From Lujinxingiaceae bacterium (GTDB lineage: Bacteria > Myxococcota_A > Bradymonadia > Bradymonadales > Bradymonadaceae), in NCBI GenBank assembly GCA_013697635.1, contig JACCWM010000092.1:1-58348 (forward strand): 58,348 nt of DNA. The letters are read 5' to 3'. Shown here in pieces: positions 16,892-25,306 of the stretch. The notes below the pieces were generated by a model. The model saw nothing but the letters and a program-made list of their open reading frames with translations. It searched no databases and had not been told where the DNA came from. A program made the position numbers and the translations under genes. Positions within the stretch are counted from its first letter, which is position 1. Each line of letters starts with the position of its first letter.

Positions 16892-17842
16892 CTAGGCGAA
16901 GGGAGGCTTCAGGCCGTTGAGCAGCCGGGAAAACCAGAGGTTTTGGCCGTCACGATCGAGCCCGCTGACCGTGAGCTGGTCAAAGGCGTTGGGAAAGGTA
17001 CAAAAAGAGCCGTCGTCGAAGCGGCGAAAGGCGCCCGAGGGCACAAGCAGGGTGTCGACCAGGTTTGACGTGGTGAAATCGACGACGCGGTGGTGGGAGC
17101 GGCCGTCGAGGCCGTCGACCAGATCGTGGGCGAGGAAGACGGGCAGGCCGTCTAAGGCGTTGACATCGAGCGTGTCCAGGGCGTGCTGGCGCGCGAGGCG
17201 GCAAGAGGCGTCGACGACGCCGGCTAGAGCGTCGATCGGATAGGCCTTGTAGGGGGTGAGCTGGCGCAAGGTCGCGACCACACAGGCGGTGGCGCCAAAG
17301 ACGGCGTCTTGCACGGCGCTGAGCGTGTGGGCAGGGAAGATCGCGTCGTCGCGAAAGCCCAGGTTCAGGCCACTGCCGTCGATATGGTCGCTGGCCAGGT
17401 TGACGGCATGTGCCAGGCGAAGGCCCCATACCGGGTGCAGGCCCATGAGAATGAAGACTCCGGCCGCCGACGACGGCGGCGCCAGGTAGCAGGTGTACGA
17501 CTCGAGCAGGCGCCGGCGCGCGGCCTCGGAGCTCCAGGCGGCCACCTCGTCGAGGCCAGACTCCGCGACGAAGCCGTCGGCTACTGCGCGAAGCACGCGA
17601 CAACCCGCGGCCAGGCCGCACAAGCCCTTCCAACCGCCCGGCGGGCTGTAGCCGGTGCGCTCCTCGAGTTCGCGACACTCGCGCGAGTGCAGACGCCAGG
17701 CGCCCTCGCTCACGAGCAGCTTGCGCTCGTGAGCGTAGGAGAGCAGATGAAGCAGGGCCGGGCGCGAGTCCGGGGTGTCGACGCCGTGCACGATCGGGCG
17801 GCCGTGGTCGACGAGGGTATGGTAGCTCGAATATGCGTTCAT
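16892..17842 (-). CDS. Unrecognised 316-residue protein
   Basis: I do not recognise this protein. It has no signal peptide, no nucleotide-binding loop and no Cys-pair metal motif. It is mostly helical with moderately hydrophobic stretches (AAGVFILMGLHPVWGLRLAHAV) and several His residues that could bind a metal or form an active site (SDHIDGSG, GRSHHRVVDF). ATG 17842 is preceded by GGGAG; the frame extends 59 codons upstream without protein character. Its upstream region carries the same unusual promoter-like motif as the DNA methyltransferase gene at 21264-24551, so the two may be co-regulated. A role in the same stress or defence response is only an inference. Confidence 0.65.
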   Translation of the reverse strand: MNAYSSYHTLVDHGRPIVHGVDTPDSRPALLHLLSYAHERKLLVSEGAWRLHSRECRELEERTGYSPPGGWKGLCGLAAGCRVLRAVADGFVAESGLDEVAAWSSEAARRRLLESYTCYLAPPSSAAGVFILMGLHPVWGLRLAHAVNLASDHIDGSGLNLGFRDDAIFPAHTLSAVQDAVFGATACVVATLRQLTPYKAYPIDALAGVVDASCRLARQHALDTLDVNALDGLPVFLAHDLVDGLDGRSHHRVVDFTTSNLVDTLLVPSGAFRRFDDGSFCTFPNAFDQLTVSGLDRDGQNLWFSRLLNGLKPPFA

Positions 17843-17913
17843 GGTGTTATCTCCCAACGCGCGAAGGCCTCGCGCGGATAAGTTTGTCGGACAACCCCGC
17901 TGTCGTGGGGTGT

Positions 17914-17956
17914 ATCTGTTATCGAGAGATCGGGTCGATCTGTTGCCAACAAATTT
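17914..17956 (-). promoter_or_regulatory. ECF-like promoter candidate, copy A
   Basis: On the minus strand GGCAACA (17941-17947) and CGATAACAGAT (17914-17924) are separated by exactly 16 bases, with AAATTT just upstream. The same two blocks with the same spacing precede the methyltransferase gene (24601-24644). The GGCAAC/CGATAA form does not fit a housekeeping promoter and looks like an extracytoplasmic-function sigma site. It lies 71 bases before the ATG at 17842. Confidence 0.5.
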
Positions 17957-18115
17957 GCGCGCGGCCAAAAAATCTCGCCGCTCAAGCCCCTTGGCCGCCA
18001 GCCCGGGATGGATTATCAAGGCGAGGGTTTTAGTTTAAGAGGAGAGAAATTCCTCAGTGTGGTTGCAAAACCGGTTCGTCTAGCGAGTAGGGACGTCATG
18101 TTTGGTGGAAATTCG

Positions 18116-18790
18116 ATGAAGTGGCACCTCTTCACCTTGGGCGGCCACAAGGTGTATCTCGAGCCGTTCTTCTTGCTGCTGATCGCCGTCTTCGTGTTCA
18201 TGGATCTCAACTCGGCGGCGGCTCTACCGCGCCAATTGCTCTGGGCCCCGATCCTCTTTGGCGGCGTGCTCTTTCATGAGTTCGGCCACGCCGTGGCGAT
18301 CAAGGCCTTTGGCTTTGGACCCTCGACGATCATTTTGCAGGGCTTTGGCGGCGTGACGATCAACGAGACGCGCCAGAACAGCAAACCCGGCGAATCGATC
18401 GTGATCAGCCTGGCCGGCCCCGGCGCGAGCCTGTTGCTGGCGCTCTTGTCGTTTGGCGGCCTCGTGGCCTACAAGAGCTTTGCCGGCGAAAACGCCCTGC
18501 TCACCCACTTTTTGTACTTCAATGGCGTGGTCAACGTCTTCTGGGCCGTCTTCAACATGCTGCCGATCAACCCGATGGACGGCGGCCACGTGGTGCTGCA
18601 CGCGCTTCGAAAGTTCATGCCGATGCGAAAGGCCCTGTACTATTCGGCGATAAGCTCGCTCGTGGTGCTAGGCCTCTTGGCCGCCACAATCCTGGCGCTG
18701 GGCCACTTCGGAATCATCTTGATCGTGCTAATCGTGATGTTCGGCATGCAAAACGTGCAGGTGCTCCAGCAGCTCAAACGCGCCTGCTGA
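18116..18790 (+). CDS. Site-2 protease family (M50) membrane metalloprotease
   Basis: A 224-residue intramembrane zinc protease. HEFGH (about 54-58) gives two zinc histidines and the catalytic Glu, and NPMDGG (152-157) supplies the third ligand; between them are several membrane helices (LLLALLSFGGLVAY, FNGVVNVFWAVFNML). No PDZ or CBS domain, so this is a minimal form, like SpoIVFB-type or rhomboid-independent housekeeping S2P proteins. I chose ATG 18116 because MKWHLFTLGG is the usual family start and GGTGGA precedes it; ATG 18098 and GTG 18059 are also in frame. Transcribed divergently from the unrecognised gene and convergent with the helicase. Substrate unknown. Confidence 0.87.
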   Translation: MKWHLFTLGGHKVYLEPFFLLLIAVFVFMDLNSAAALPRQLLWAPILFGGVLFHEFGHAVAIKAFGFGPSTIILQGFGGVTINETRQNSKPGESIVISLAGPGASLLLALLSFGGLVAYKSFAGENALLTHFLYFNGVVNVFWAVFNMLPINPMDGGHVVLHALRKFMPMRKALYYSAISSLVVLGLLAATILALGHFGIILIVLIVMFGMQNVQVLQQLKRAC

Positions 18791-18809
18791 GCCCGGCCGA
18801 GCGGGTTTT
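18791..18809 (+). terminator. Weak terminator after M50 protease
   Basis: Stem CCCG/CGGG (18792-18795 with 18802-18805), extendable by a G-T pair, followed by TTTT. Position directly after the M50 stop codon supports a terminator, but the stem is short. Confidence 0.35.
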
Positions 18810-18882
18810 GGTGTGGGTGACACGGCCTAGGTCGGGTCCCCTGAGGCCACGACCTTTGGCGTCGTTGCTTGATGAGACGCCT

Positions 18883-21267
18883 TTAACACCCGTTGATCTG
18901 AAGACCAAAGACAACCGACAAACGAACAGGGCTGGCTGGCAGCGCGAGGCTGAGCTTTGAGAGGCGGCGAAGCAGGCGCTGGGGTTCGAGGTTCTGGGCG
19001 ACGAGCTCGGCCAATTGGCGCTCGATGCCGCGTGGAAAGGGGCGAAGCAGGCGCTGGCGCAGGTTGTCGAGGTCGTGTTCGAGGGCCTCGTGAGGGTGGG
19101 CACGGCTCCAGGCCACGAGATTGTGCCAGATGCGCAGTTGCGGCGCGCCCTGGCCAAGGGGCATGGGAGCCAGGTGTGCGGCTTGCAAGAATTGCTCGCG
19201 GCTGAGCAGGGCGTCTGTGGCGGCAGCGAGCTGCAGGGGCGCGGCGGCGCCGGGGCGAACTGCATGGAGCAGATCCGAGAGGGCGACGAGCGCGCGAACG
19301 AGCTTTGAGAGGCGCCATTCGACCCGGGCTGTGTGGTCGACCATGCACCAGCCGGCCAGGGGTCGATGGCCGCCCTCGAGCAGGGTGCGAAGCCAGAGCT
19401 GGGCTTGGGCCCCGGGCACGTCGGTAACAAAGTGGCGAGGGCATTGATCGTCTGGTGGTGGCCATGATTCGGCGCCAAGACGGCGAGCCAGACGATCGAG
19501 GGTGGTCAGGGCGGCCAACGGCTCGGCCTCAGGGGCCTCGCGCTCTCTGGGCGCGCCGTCGAGCACGGTGGCGTGGGCGTAGGTTGCACCGGCGCCGTGG
19601 GCGTGCTCGAGCTTATGGTTGAGGCGGCGGCGAAGCCCCAGCGTGTCGTTCCACTCACGGGGGCGCGGCAGGTAGACGAGCACCTGGTTGTGAGCGCTGC
19701 CAGGGCGTACCAGGCGCCCGATGCGCTGCTCGACTCTAAGCGGTGTATAGGGCAGATCCGCCATGACGACGCGGCCGCAATCTTGAAGATTGATGCCTTC
19801 ACTCAAACAATCGGTGCACACCAAGACGTCGAGCTGCTGATGCAGCGCCATGGCCGGCTCGCCAGCGGCGCGCGGGGCGAAGCGGCGGATGATTTCGTGG
19901 GCTGCGACCTTGCCAAGCCCGGTGGCCTGGGCGCCTCGGCCCGTCACCAGGCCCACGCGCGCCTGAGCACCGAGCTGCTCACAGATCGCATCGTAGAGTC
20001 CCTGGGCGGCGTGCTGATAGCTGGTGAAGATCAGCAGTTTTTCGTCCGAAGAGGCACTGAGCAAGCGCGTGATCGCCTGGACCGAGCCGGATCGGGCCTC
20101 GACGAGGCGACGCGCGCGCGCGAGCAACGCTTCGAGGTGCCTCCGATCCGCTCGCACCATTTCCAGGTGATCCTTGTCGAGCGAGACGAGCTCGCTGTCG
20201 TCGCGCTCTTCGTAGACAAAGGCGAAGACCGTCTGGTTCTGGCTGGCGGCGGCGTCGAAGAGGCGATGAAAATCCGGCCTGGAGAGGATGCGGCCAAGCG
20301 ACTGAGCCTCGAGCCAGCGGCGGTGGTAATCGACGAGCATCTGCAGTGTTTCGCACAAGGCCTCGGGGCCGCTCTCCCAGCGCTTGAGCACAAACTCGAG
20401 GAAGAGTCCGCGCGGCCAGTCGTCACGAAGTAGCACCAGCGAGAGGCGCGCAATCTCCGAGCCGAGGTTGTTCCACATCCAGCGCTCGTCGACGTGGGGG
20501 TCGTAGTCCAAGATCTCGAGGCGAACGCTGGGCTGTGCGCCAAAGTCGACGCTCGCCAACGCCGCGCTGCGCCGGATGACCAGGCGCTCGACAAGCTCGG
20601 TGAGGTCGTACTCGCCGGCCTCGGCCGCGACGAAGGCGTCGTGCAGGTTCATGCCGATCGTGTCGCGCAGGTCGTGCTGGGCCAAGAACAGCGCGAACAG
20701 GTGGTACAGATCCCAGATCGAGTTGCAGATCGGCGTGGCCGTAAGCAAGACGATCGGTGCGTGGGTGGCCAACTCGGCCAGGTTGCGGCTTCGCTGGCTA
20801 TCGGGGTTTCGAAACTGGTGGGCCTCGTCGACAAGTATGACAGCCGGCGGCGCAAGCGAGGTGTCCAGCGGGCGAAGGCTAAGCTCGGTGTGCGAGAGCA
20901 GGCGCAGCTCGCCGGGGATCTTCCATCCAGCGCTGGCTGCGGCGCGCTGCCAGGGCTGTCGAAGCCTCGAGGGCACACAACCATAGACGGCGCGCCCGGC
21001 GCCGCTTGTCCAGCCGGCGTCGCGGGCCAGGGCCTGGGCGATGGCCAGCCCCATACGCGTCTTTCCCAGACCGACGCCGTCAGCGAGCACGACGCCGCCG
21101 AAGCGGCGCGCGATGTCGACGGCGCGCTCGACGCCGGCCAATTGAAAGTCGGCTAACTGAAAGTCAGCCAATTGAACGTTGGCTGTCGGCTCCCGGTTTG
21201 CGCCCCCCTCGAGGCCCACAGCCAGGGCCTGGGCGAGCCAATCGTGGATGGTGGCAGGCATGTTCAT
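18883..21267 (-). CDS. SNF2-type helicase, DrmD-like, paired with DNA methyltransferase
   Basis: A 794-residue superfamily 2 DNA translocase. Walker A GVGLGKT (about 64-70), DEAH box (147-150), LTATP (175-179), then a helicase-C half with SEGINLQDCGRVVMADLPY and arginine-finger motif QRIGRLVRPG. The DEAHQFRN and QRIGRLVRPG forms resemble the SNF2/HepA-like helicases of defence loci such as DISARM DrmD. A C-terminal about 250-residue region has no motif I know. The ATG at 21267 overlaps the methyltransferase stop (ATGA) and has GGAGGT five bases upstream, so the two proteins are made together. Just before Walker A the segment QLADF is tandemly repeated, an apparent micro-duplication. Confidence 0.85.
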   Translation of the reverse strand: MNMPATIHDWLAQALAVGLEGGANREPTANVQLADFQLADFQLAGVERAVDIARRFGGVVLADGVGLGKTRMGLAIAQALARDAGWTSGAGRAVYGCVPSRLRQPWQRAAASAGWKIPGELRLLSHTELSLRPLDTSLAPPAVILVDEAHQFRNPDSQRSRNLAELATHAPIVLLTATPICNSIWDLYHLFALFLAQHDLRDTIGMNLHDAFVAAEAGEYDLTELVERLVIRRSAALASVDFGAQPSVRLEILDYDPHVDERWMWNNLGSEIARLSLVLLRDDWPRGLFLEFVLKRWESGPEALCETLQMLVDYHRRWLEAQSLGRILSRPDFHRLFDAAASQNQTVFAFVYEERDDSELVSLDKDHLEMVRADRRHLEALLARARRLVEARSGSVQAITRLLSASSDEKLLIFTSYQHAAQGLYDAICEQLGAQARVGLVTGRGAQATGLGKVAAHEIIRRFAPRAAGEPAMALHQQLDVLVCTDCLSEGINLQDCGRVVMADLPYTPLRVEQRIGRLVRPGSAHNQVLVYLPRPREWNDTLGLRRRLNHKLEHAHGAGATYAHATVLDGAPREREAPEAEPLAALTTLDRLARRLGAESWPPPDDQCPRHFVTDVPGAQAQLWLRTLLEGGHRPLAGWCMVDHTARVEWRLSKLVRALVALSDLLHAVRPGAAAPLQLAAATDALLSREQFLQAAHLAPMPLGQGAPQLRIWHNLVAWSRAHPHEALEHDLDNLRQRLLRPFPRGIERQLAELVAQNLEPQRLLRRLSKLSLALPASPVRLSVVFGLQINGC

Positions 21268-24200
21268 GCGACCTCCGCCTGGCGGCTCCAGCCGCCGCTT
21301 GGAGCAAGCTGGGCCAAACGCCAGGCGCGAAGTATTTGAACATCGGACTCGTCGAGGCCAAACCACCGGGTCACCTGGTGAGCATCGAGCGGGCCAGCAG
21401 CAGCTTGGGCGGCGAACAGCGCGTCGGGAATGGGGAGCATGCGCATCACCCAGGCGAAGTGGCGACGCCAGCCGCCCCGGGCGCGCTCGGCGATCGCAAA
21501 GGCGATGGCGCGCATCGGCTCGCTGTTGAGCACCAAGGCCAGTCGGCGCGCGTCGGCGTCGGCCTCACAGGCGATAAAATAGACGGTGTTGAGCGGAATG
21601 CAGGCCGCCGGTGCGACGGCCGCCTCGAGCTGGCAGGAGAAGTCGCGCCAGACCACGCGCGGGCGCCCCAGCGCCTGGTGGATGCGAAAGAGCTGCCAGA
21701 TGGGCGCCTCACCGCTGTGATCGGCGCGTCGTCGCAGCCGCTCGCTGTGGCCTTCAAAATACGCCGCGAGGCGCGCGGGCAGATCCAGTCGAAGAGTCAA
21801 TTGTTCGTCGTAGGGCCACAATATGCGGCGCGTGGGCTCGAGCAGGTCGGCGCGGATCTCGCGCCCGCACAGCGCCGGTCGGCTCCAGGTTTCGAAATCG
21901 TCGGCGAGCAAGGCACGTGCCTCGTCGTTTGAGACCAAAAAGACGTCGTTGCAGCCGGTGAGCACGCCGCGATGCGGTTGGAGCCTCGTGTTCGCGCCCA
22001 GCGGCGAGGTGTGCGCGCGCATTTTATCGAAGATGCGCCGAATGTGCGGCTCGACGAACATCCACGGCTCGGCCGGATGCTCGCCAAGCGCGCGCAGATG
22101 GACCGGACTGGAATGCCAGCGCGAGGGTTTTGGGCCGCGCCAGACGCTGATCGCGATCGGGGAGTCGGCCTGCTCGCCCGTGGGTGCGGCCGACATGGCC
22201 TTTTGCACCTGCAGCACGGCCGGATAGGTCGTCGCGTCGAACATCTGGCGCTGGGCGTCGGAGAAATCCTCGATCGAGACGACGTGGTGCGTGCTCAAGA
22301 CAGCGCGAAGCGCGCTGCCATGCAACGAGCGAAACAGCTTGACGGGCAAGAGCGCGCAAAGCCTGCCGCCGGGGCGCAAGAGCTCCAGGCAGCGCTCGAC
22401 GAAGAGGGCCGCGAGGTCGACCTGGGCGCCGAAGGTCGCCTCGATGCCCAGGCGTTCGGCTCCTGGCCACAGCGTGTGGTCGTTGCAGGTGTAGCGTGCG
22501 CGCAGCACGTCCTTGAGGCCCGGATCGATGCGGCTTGCGCGCACCCAGGGCGGGTTGGTGATCACGATGTCAAAGCCGCCACCTTCGAGCACGGGGCCAA
22601 AACAGGTATCGTAGCAAAAGGCCACGCTCTGGGCGCGCGCGTTCTCAAGGTCCGAGAGCGCGGCGTCGAGGGCGGCCTGTTCGCGCTCGGCGCGCTGGGC
22701 CAGCGCGCGCTGGGCGCCGGTGAGCTTGACCGGGTTGCCAAACAGGTCGCGCGAGTCGCCCAGGCTTCGAAGCGGCACGAGGCGGCGCTCGAGCAGGTCG
22801 CGGCGCGAGCTGAGCAGGCCGGCGAACATCGCCGCGCGCTCGGCGTCGATCTCGGACTGCACGCCGGCCTTTTCATGCCCATGGGCGGTCAGGTAGACGC
22901 GCTGCAGCTCGTCCATGCGCTCGGTGTGCTCGCGCTGCGCGCCGCTTTGCCGGGCAGGCGCCCAGCCGTTGCCATCGACGCGAAGCGAGAGCAGGTCGAC
23001 CGGCGAGATGAGCGAGTTGCCCACGGCGATGCGCTGGGAGAGGTTGGGCAGCGGCGCCATCTTGTGCGGGTCGGCCTCGGGCAAACTCGGCAGCATGGCG
23101 AGCCACAGGCGCAGCTCGCACAGGCGCACGGCCGTGTGGTGGATGTCGACGCCGAAGAGGTGCGCGTGGATGAGCTCGCGGGTCCAGGCGTAGGCATCGG
23201 CTGCGGGCGGTGCAAAGCCGAGGTTATGCCAGCAGCGCTTGAGTGTGTGCAACGACTCGAGCAAAAAGGCCCCGGTGCCCACGGCCGGATCGAGGATGCG
23301 CACGCACTCGAGCGCTGCGCGACAGGCGCGGGCCAGTGAGGCAGGCAGCTTGGCAGGCTGGTCGCCGTTGACGCAGACGACGCAGCGAGCCTGCTCGAGG
23401 CTCGCGCCGGTCTGGTCGACCAGGTAGCCGAGCAGGGCATCCTCGACCATGGCGCGCACGACGTCGCGCGGCGTATAGAAGCTGCCCGAGGTCGCCCGCG
23501 CATCGCCGTACATCAGGCCTTCGAACACCTTGCCGAGCATCTCGGGATCGACCGCGCGGCACTCGTCACCGCCTTCGGACACCTCGACGGTGAAGTGAAA
23601 GCGCTCAAAGAGCTCGTCAACCACCGTCTGCCAGGCCTCGGCGGGCCAGTCGAGCAGGTCGTGGCGCGCCTCGGCAGGCAGCGGCTCAAACAAACCACCG
23701 TTTAGAAAGGGAAGCCGACCCAGGCGCGTCGCTTCGGCCGTGCGCTCGTCGACCGGGCGATTGAGCGCGCCAAAGAACAGCGGGCAGAGCACCTGGCGAT
23801 AAAAACTCTGGTCTTGGTATCGGCAGGCTCGTAGCTGACGGATGACGAAGCGCCGGTCGCCGTCGAGCGCGCCGCGCACCTGGAGAAAGTAAATGAACAC
23901 CAGGCGAAGCAAGGTGGCCAGGCTGATGTCGTGGCGCTCCTGGGCGTCGCTGGGGCCGTGCTGCATCGAGGCTTTGAGCGTGTTGAGCGCGCCCGTGAAG
24001 CCGCGAAAGAACTCGCGCGTCAGCCCGTCCTGGCGAAGCGCGTCGTTGATGTGGCGGCGAAGGCCAAAGATGCGCTCGGCAGCATCGGGCGCGGGTAGAT
24101 CGTGGACCGCAAGGGCCAGCCACTGGAGCAGACCGACCGGGTCGGGCTCGCTTCGGCCGGTGATCATGCGCCGCACGAAGGCTCGCCCCTCGTCGCTCTC

Positions 24201-24551
24201 GTCGACGATCGCCACGGTGACGTCGCAGCCGCTCACCCACCACCACATGATCAGTTCGCTGGGGTTTCGTCTGTGTACGGCCAACATGATGCGCCGGCGC
24301 GCGCTCTGGGGCACGGCGTCGGCCTGGGCGACCAGCAGGCGAAAGCCGGGCTGAGCGCTCAACAGCTCGACCTGGCCGAGTCCCTCACAGCCGGTCTCTG
24401 GAAAACCCCAGGCCACAAAAGCCTTGGGCACGATCGTCAGACGACAGGGCGCATAGCCCAAGCGGGCAGCGAGCGCGGGCCAATCGCCTCGGCTCAGCAG
24501 TTCGCAGAGCTCTTCGGGGCTTAGGGGTAAATAGGTAAGGTCGTGGCTCAT
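21264..24551 (-). CDS. Large class I N6-adenine DNA methyltransferase (Eco57I/DrmMI/PglX-like)
   Basis: A 1095-residue DNA methyltransferase. The core shows PFLNGGLFEP (about 281-290), GSFYTPRDVV (356-365), SAM motif DPAVGTGAFLLE (421-432) and catalytic NPPW (666-669), the order of gamma-class N6-adenine enzymes such as Eco57I, BREX PglX and DISARM DrmMI. A target-recognition-like region follows (ends near residue 1060). The 330-residue N-terminus could hold a nuclease as in type IIG enzymes, but I see no PD-(D/E)xK motif, so cleavage would need another partner. It is first in a two-gene operon with the SNF2 helicase and has its own promoter-like motif 50 bases upstream. No drmA, drmB or drmC lies in the window. 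Confidence 0.88.
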   Translation of the reverse strand: MSHDLTYLPLSPEELCELLSRGDWPALAARLGYAPCRLTIVPKAFVAWGFPETGCEGLGQVELLSAQPGFRLLVAQADAVPQSARRRIMLAVHRRNPSELIMWWWVSGCDVTVAIVDESDEGRAFVRRMITGRSEPDPVGLLQWLALAVHDLPAPDAAERIFGLRRHINDALRQDGLTREFFRGFTGALNTLKASMQHGPSDAQERHDISLATLLRLVFIYFLQVRGALDGDRRFVIRQLRACRYQDQSFYRQVLCPLFFGALNRPVDERTAEATRLGRLPFLNGGLFEPLPAEARHDLLDWPAEAWQTVVDELFERFHFTVEVSEGGDECRAVDPEMLGKVFEGLMYGDARATSGSFYTPRDVVRAMVEDALLGYLVDQTGASLEQARCVVCVNGDQPAKLPASLARACRAALECVRILDPAVGTGAFLLESLHTLKRCWHNLGFAPPAADAYAWTRELIHAHLFGVDIHHTAVRLCELRLWLAMLPSLPEADPHKMAPLPNLSQRIAVGNSLISPVDLLSLRVDGNGWAPARQSGAQREHTERMDELQRVYLTAHGHEKAGVQSEIDAERAAMFAGLLSSRRDLLERRLVPLRSLGDSRDLFGNPVKLTGAQRALAQRAEREQAALDAALSDLENARAQSVAFCYDTCFGPVLEGGGFDIVITNPPWVRASRIDPGLKDVLRARYTCNDHTLWPGAERLGIEATFGAQVDLAALFVERCLELLRPGGRLCALLPVKLFRSLHGSALRAVLSTHHVVSIEDFSDAQRQMFDATTYPAVLQVQKAMSAAPTGEQADSPIAISVWRGPKPSRWHSSPVHLRALGEHPAEPWMFVEPHIRRIFDKMRAHTSPLGANTRLQPHRGVLTGCNDVFLVSNDEARALLADDFETWSRPALCGREIRADLLEPTRRILWPYDEQLTLRLDLPARLAAYFEGHSERLRRRADHSGEAPIWQLFRIHQALGRPRVVWRDFSCQLEAAVAPAACIPLNTVYFIACEADADARRLALVLNSEPMRAIAFAIAERARGGWRRHFAWVMRMLPIPDALFAAQAAAGPLDAHQVTRWFGLDESDVQILRAWRLAQLAPSGGWSRQAEVA

Positions 24552-24600
24552 GGGGTCCTCCGATAACGAGATCGAGCGGTGTCAGTCAAAACACCAGATG

Positions 24601-24644
24601 ATCTGTTATCGAAGCGAGCCCATTGTTTGTTGCCTACTAAATTT
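24601..24644 (-). promoter_or_regulatory. ECF-like promoter candidate, copy B
   Basis: On the minus strand GGCAACA (24628-24634) and CGATAACAGAT (24601-24611) with a 16-base spacer and AAATTT upstream, identical in blocks and spacing to copy A at 17914-17956. It ends 50 bases before the methyltransferase ATG and touches the stop codon of the upstream lipoprotein gene. An inverted CGATAAC lies again at about 24571, near the start codon. Confidence 0.5.
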
Positions 24645-24981
24645 ACTCGACGGTGGCTTCGCAGTCCTCCTCGGAGCTAAAAGTCTTCCAATTAAAAGGG
24701 GTTACGCACGGATTGGGATACATGCAACAGGTGCCGGTTTCAGGATCGCGGGCCCAGGCAATCACCTGCACGCAAACCCCGTCAAAGTCGGCAGCCGGCG
24801 CGCATGCGGGGTCGTTGGTGCCAAAGGGAGTCTCGACGGGCGCCTGATCACCTTCGCCGCTGGCCTTAGCAGGCGGCTGCTCGGCTTCGGTGGCCTTGGG
24901 GGTGGTCGTGCAGGCGGTCATCAGAAAAACGCTCAGAAGCAGCATGGTAACGAGGTGAAGGTTGACGTTTTGCAAGGTCAT
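24643..24981 (-). CDS. Small Cys-rich lipoprotein
   Basis: A 112-residue lipoprotein. The chosen ATG (24981) has GGGAG eight bases upstream and starts a signal peptide with lipobox FLMTAC. After an Ala/Glu/Pro-rich spacer comes a compact Cys module (GVCVQVIAWARDPETGTCC, then YPNPCVTPFNWKTFSSEEDC) seen repeatedly in lipoproteins of this bacterial group; its spacing is loosely like Kunitz or Kazal inhibitors, but I cannot assign that. Its 3' end abuts the methyltransferase promoter. Probably an outer-membrane surface protein; function unknown. Confidence 0.78.
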   Translation of the reverse strand: MTLQNVNLHLVTMLLLSVFLMTACTTTPKATEAEQPPAKASGEGDQAPVETPFGTNDPACAPAADFDGVCVQVIAWARDPETGTCCMYPNPCVTPFNWKTFSSEEDCEATVE

Positions 24982-25138
24982 AATCGGTCTCCCAGAAGCG
25001 AGGTGCAAAAAGAGCGAGGCCAGAGCCCGCGAAGCCCACGATTTTCGCGTCCCTGCCATCAATGTCAAGCGCGAGCCGGGCCGGTGGGGGCCGCTATCTG
25101 GCGTGCTTAGGTACTGAACATGATTATCGCCTAAACAT

Positions 25139-25166
25139 TTGACAAGTTCCTGGCATCTGATCTAAT
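25139..25166 (+). promoter_or_regulatory. Sigma-70-type promoter for first DUF3494 gene
   Basis: TTGACA (25139-25144), 16-base spacer, TCTAAT (25161-25166). A perfect -35 and 5/6 -10 match. It would give a leader of about 135 bases containing hairpins CCGGC/GCCGG (25193-25205) and CCCAAA/TTTGGG (25217-25232). Confidence 0.65.
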
Positions 25167-25183
25167 CTTCAGCACTTCAACAC

Positions 25184-25214
25184 ACAACCTAACCGGCGGT
25201 GCCGGATGTTGAAG
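25184..25214 (+). repeat. Leader element, copy 1
   Basis: ACAACCTAACCGGC through GCCGG, ending in GTTGAAG. A second, slightly longer version precedes the next paralogue (26223-26259). Both contain a CCGGC/GCCGG stem and lie in the 5' leader, so they are either a duplicated regulatory hairpin or leftover from tandem gene duplication. Confidence 0.6.
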
Positions 25215-25306
25215 GGCCCAAATGACTTTGGGTTCCAAGCGTGTTCATGCCCCAACGCGACGGCAACGATGCCGCAAGTCGCGAATCTGCAACAGGACAA
25301 AACAAA

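Noticed and set aside
18883-24551. Complete DISARM or BREX system
   Set aside because: Only methyltransferase and SNF2-type helicase are present; no DrmA, DrmB, DrmC, PglZ, BrxC or BrxL genes occur in the window.
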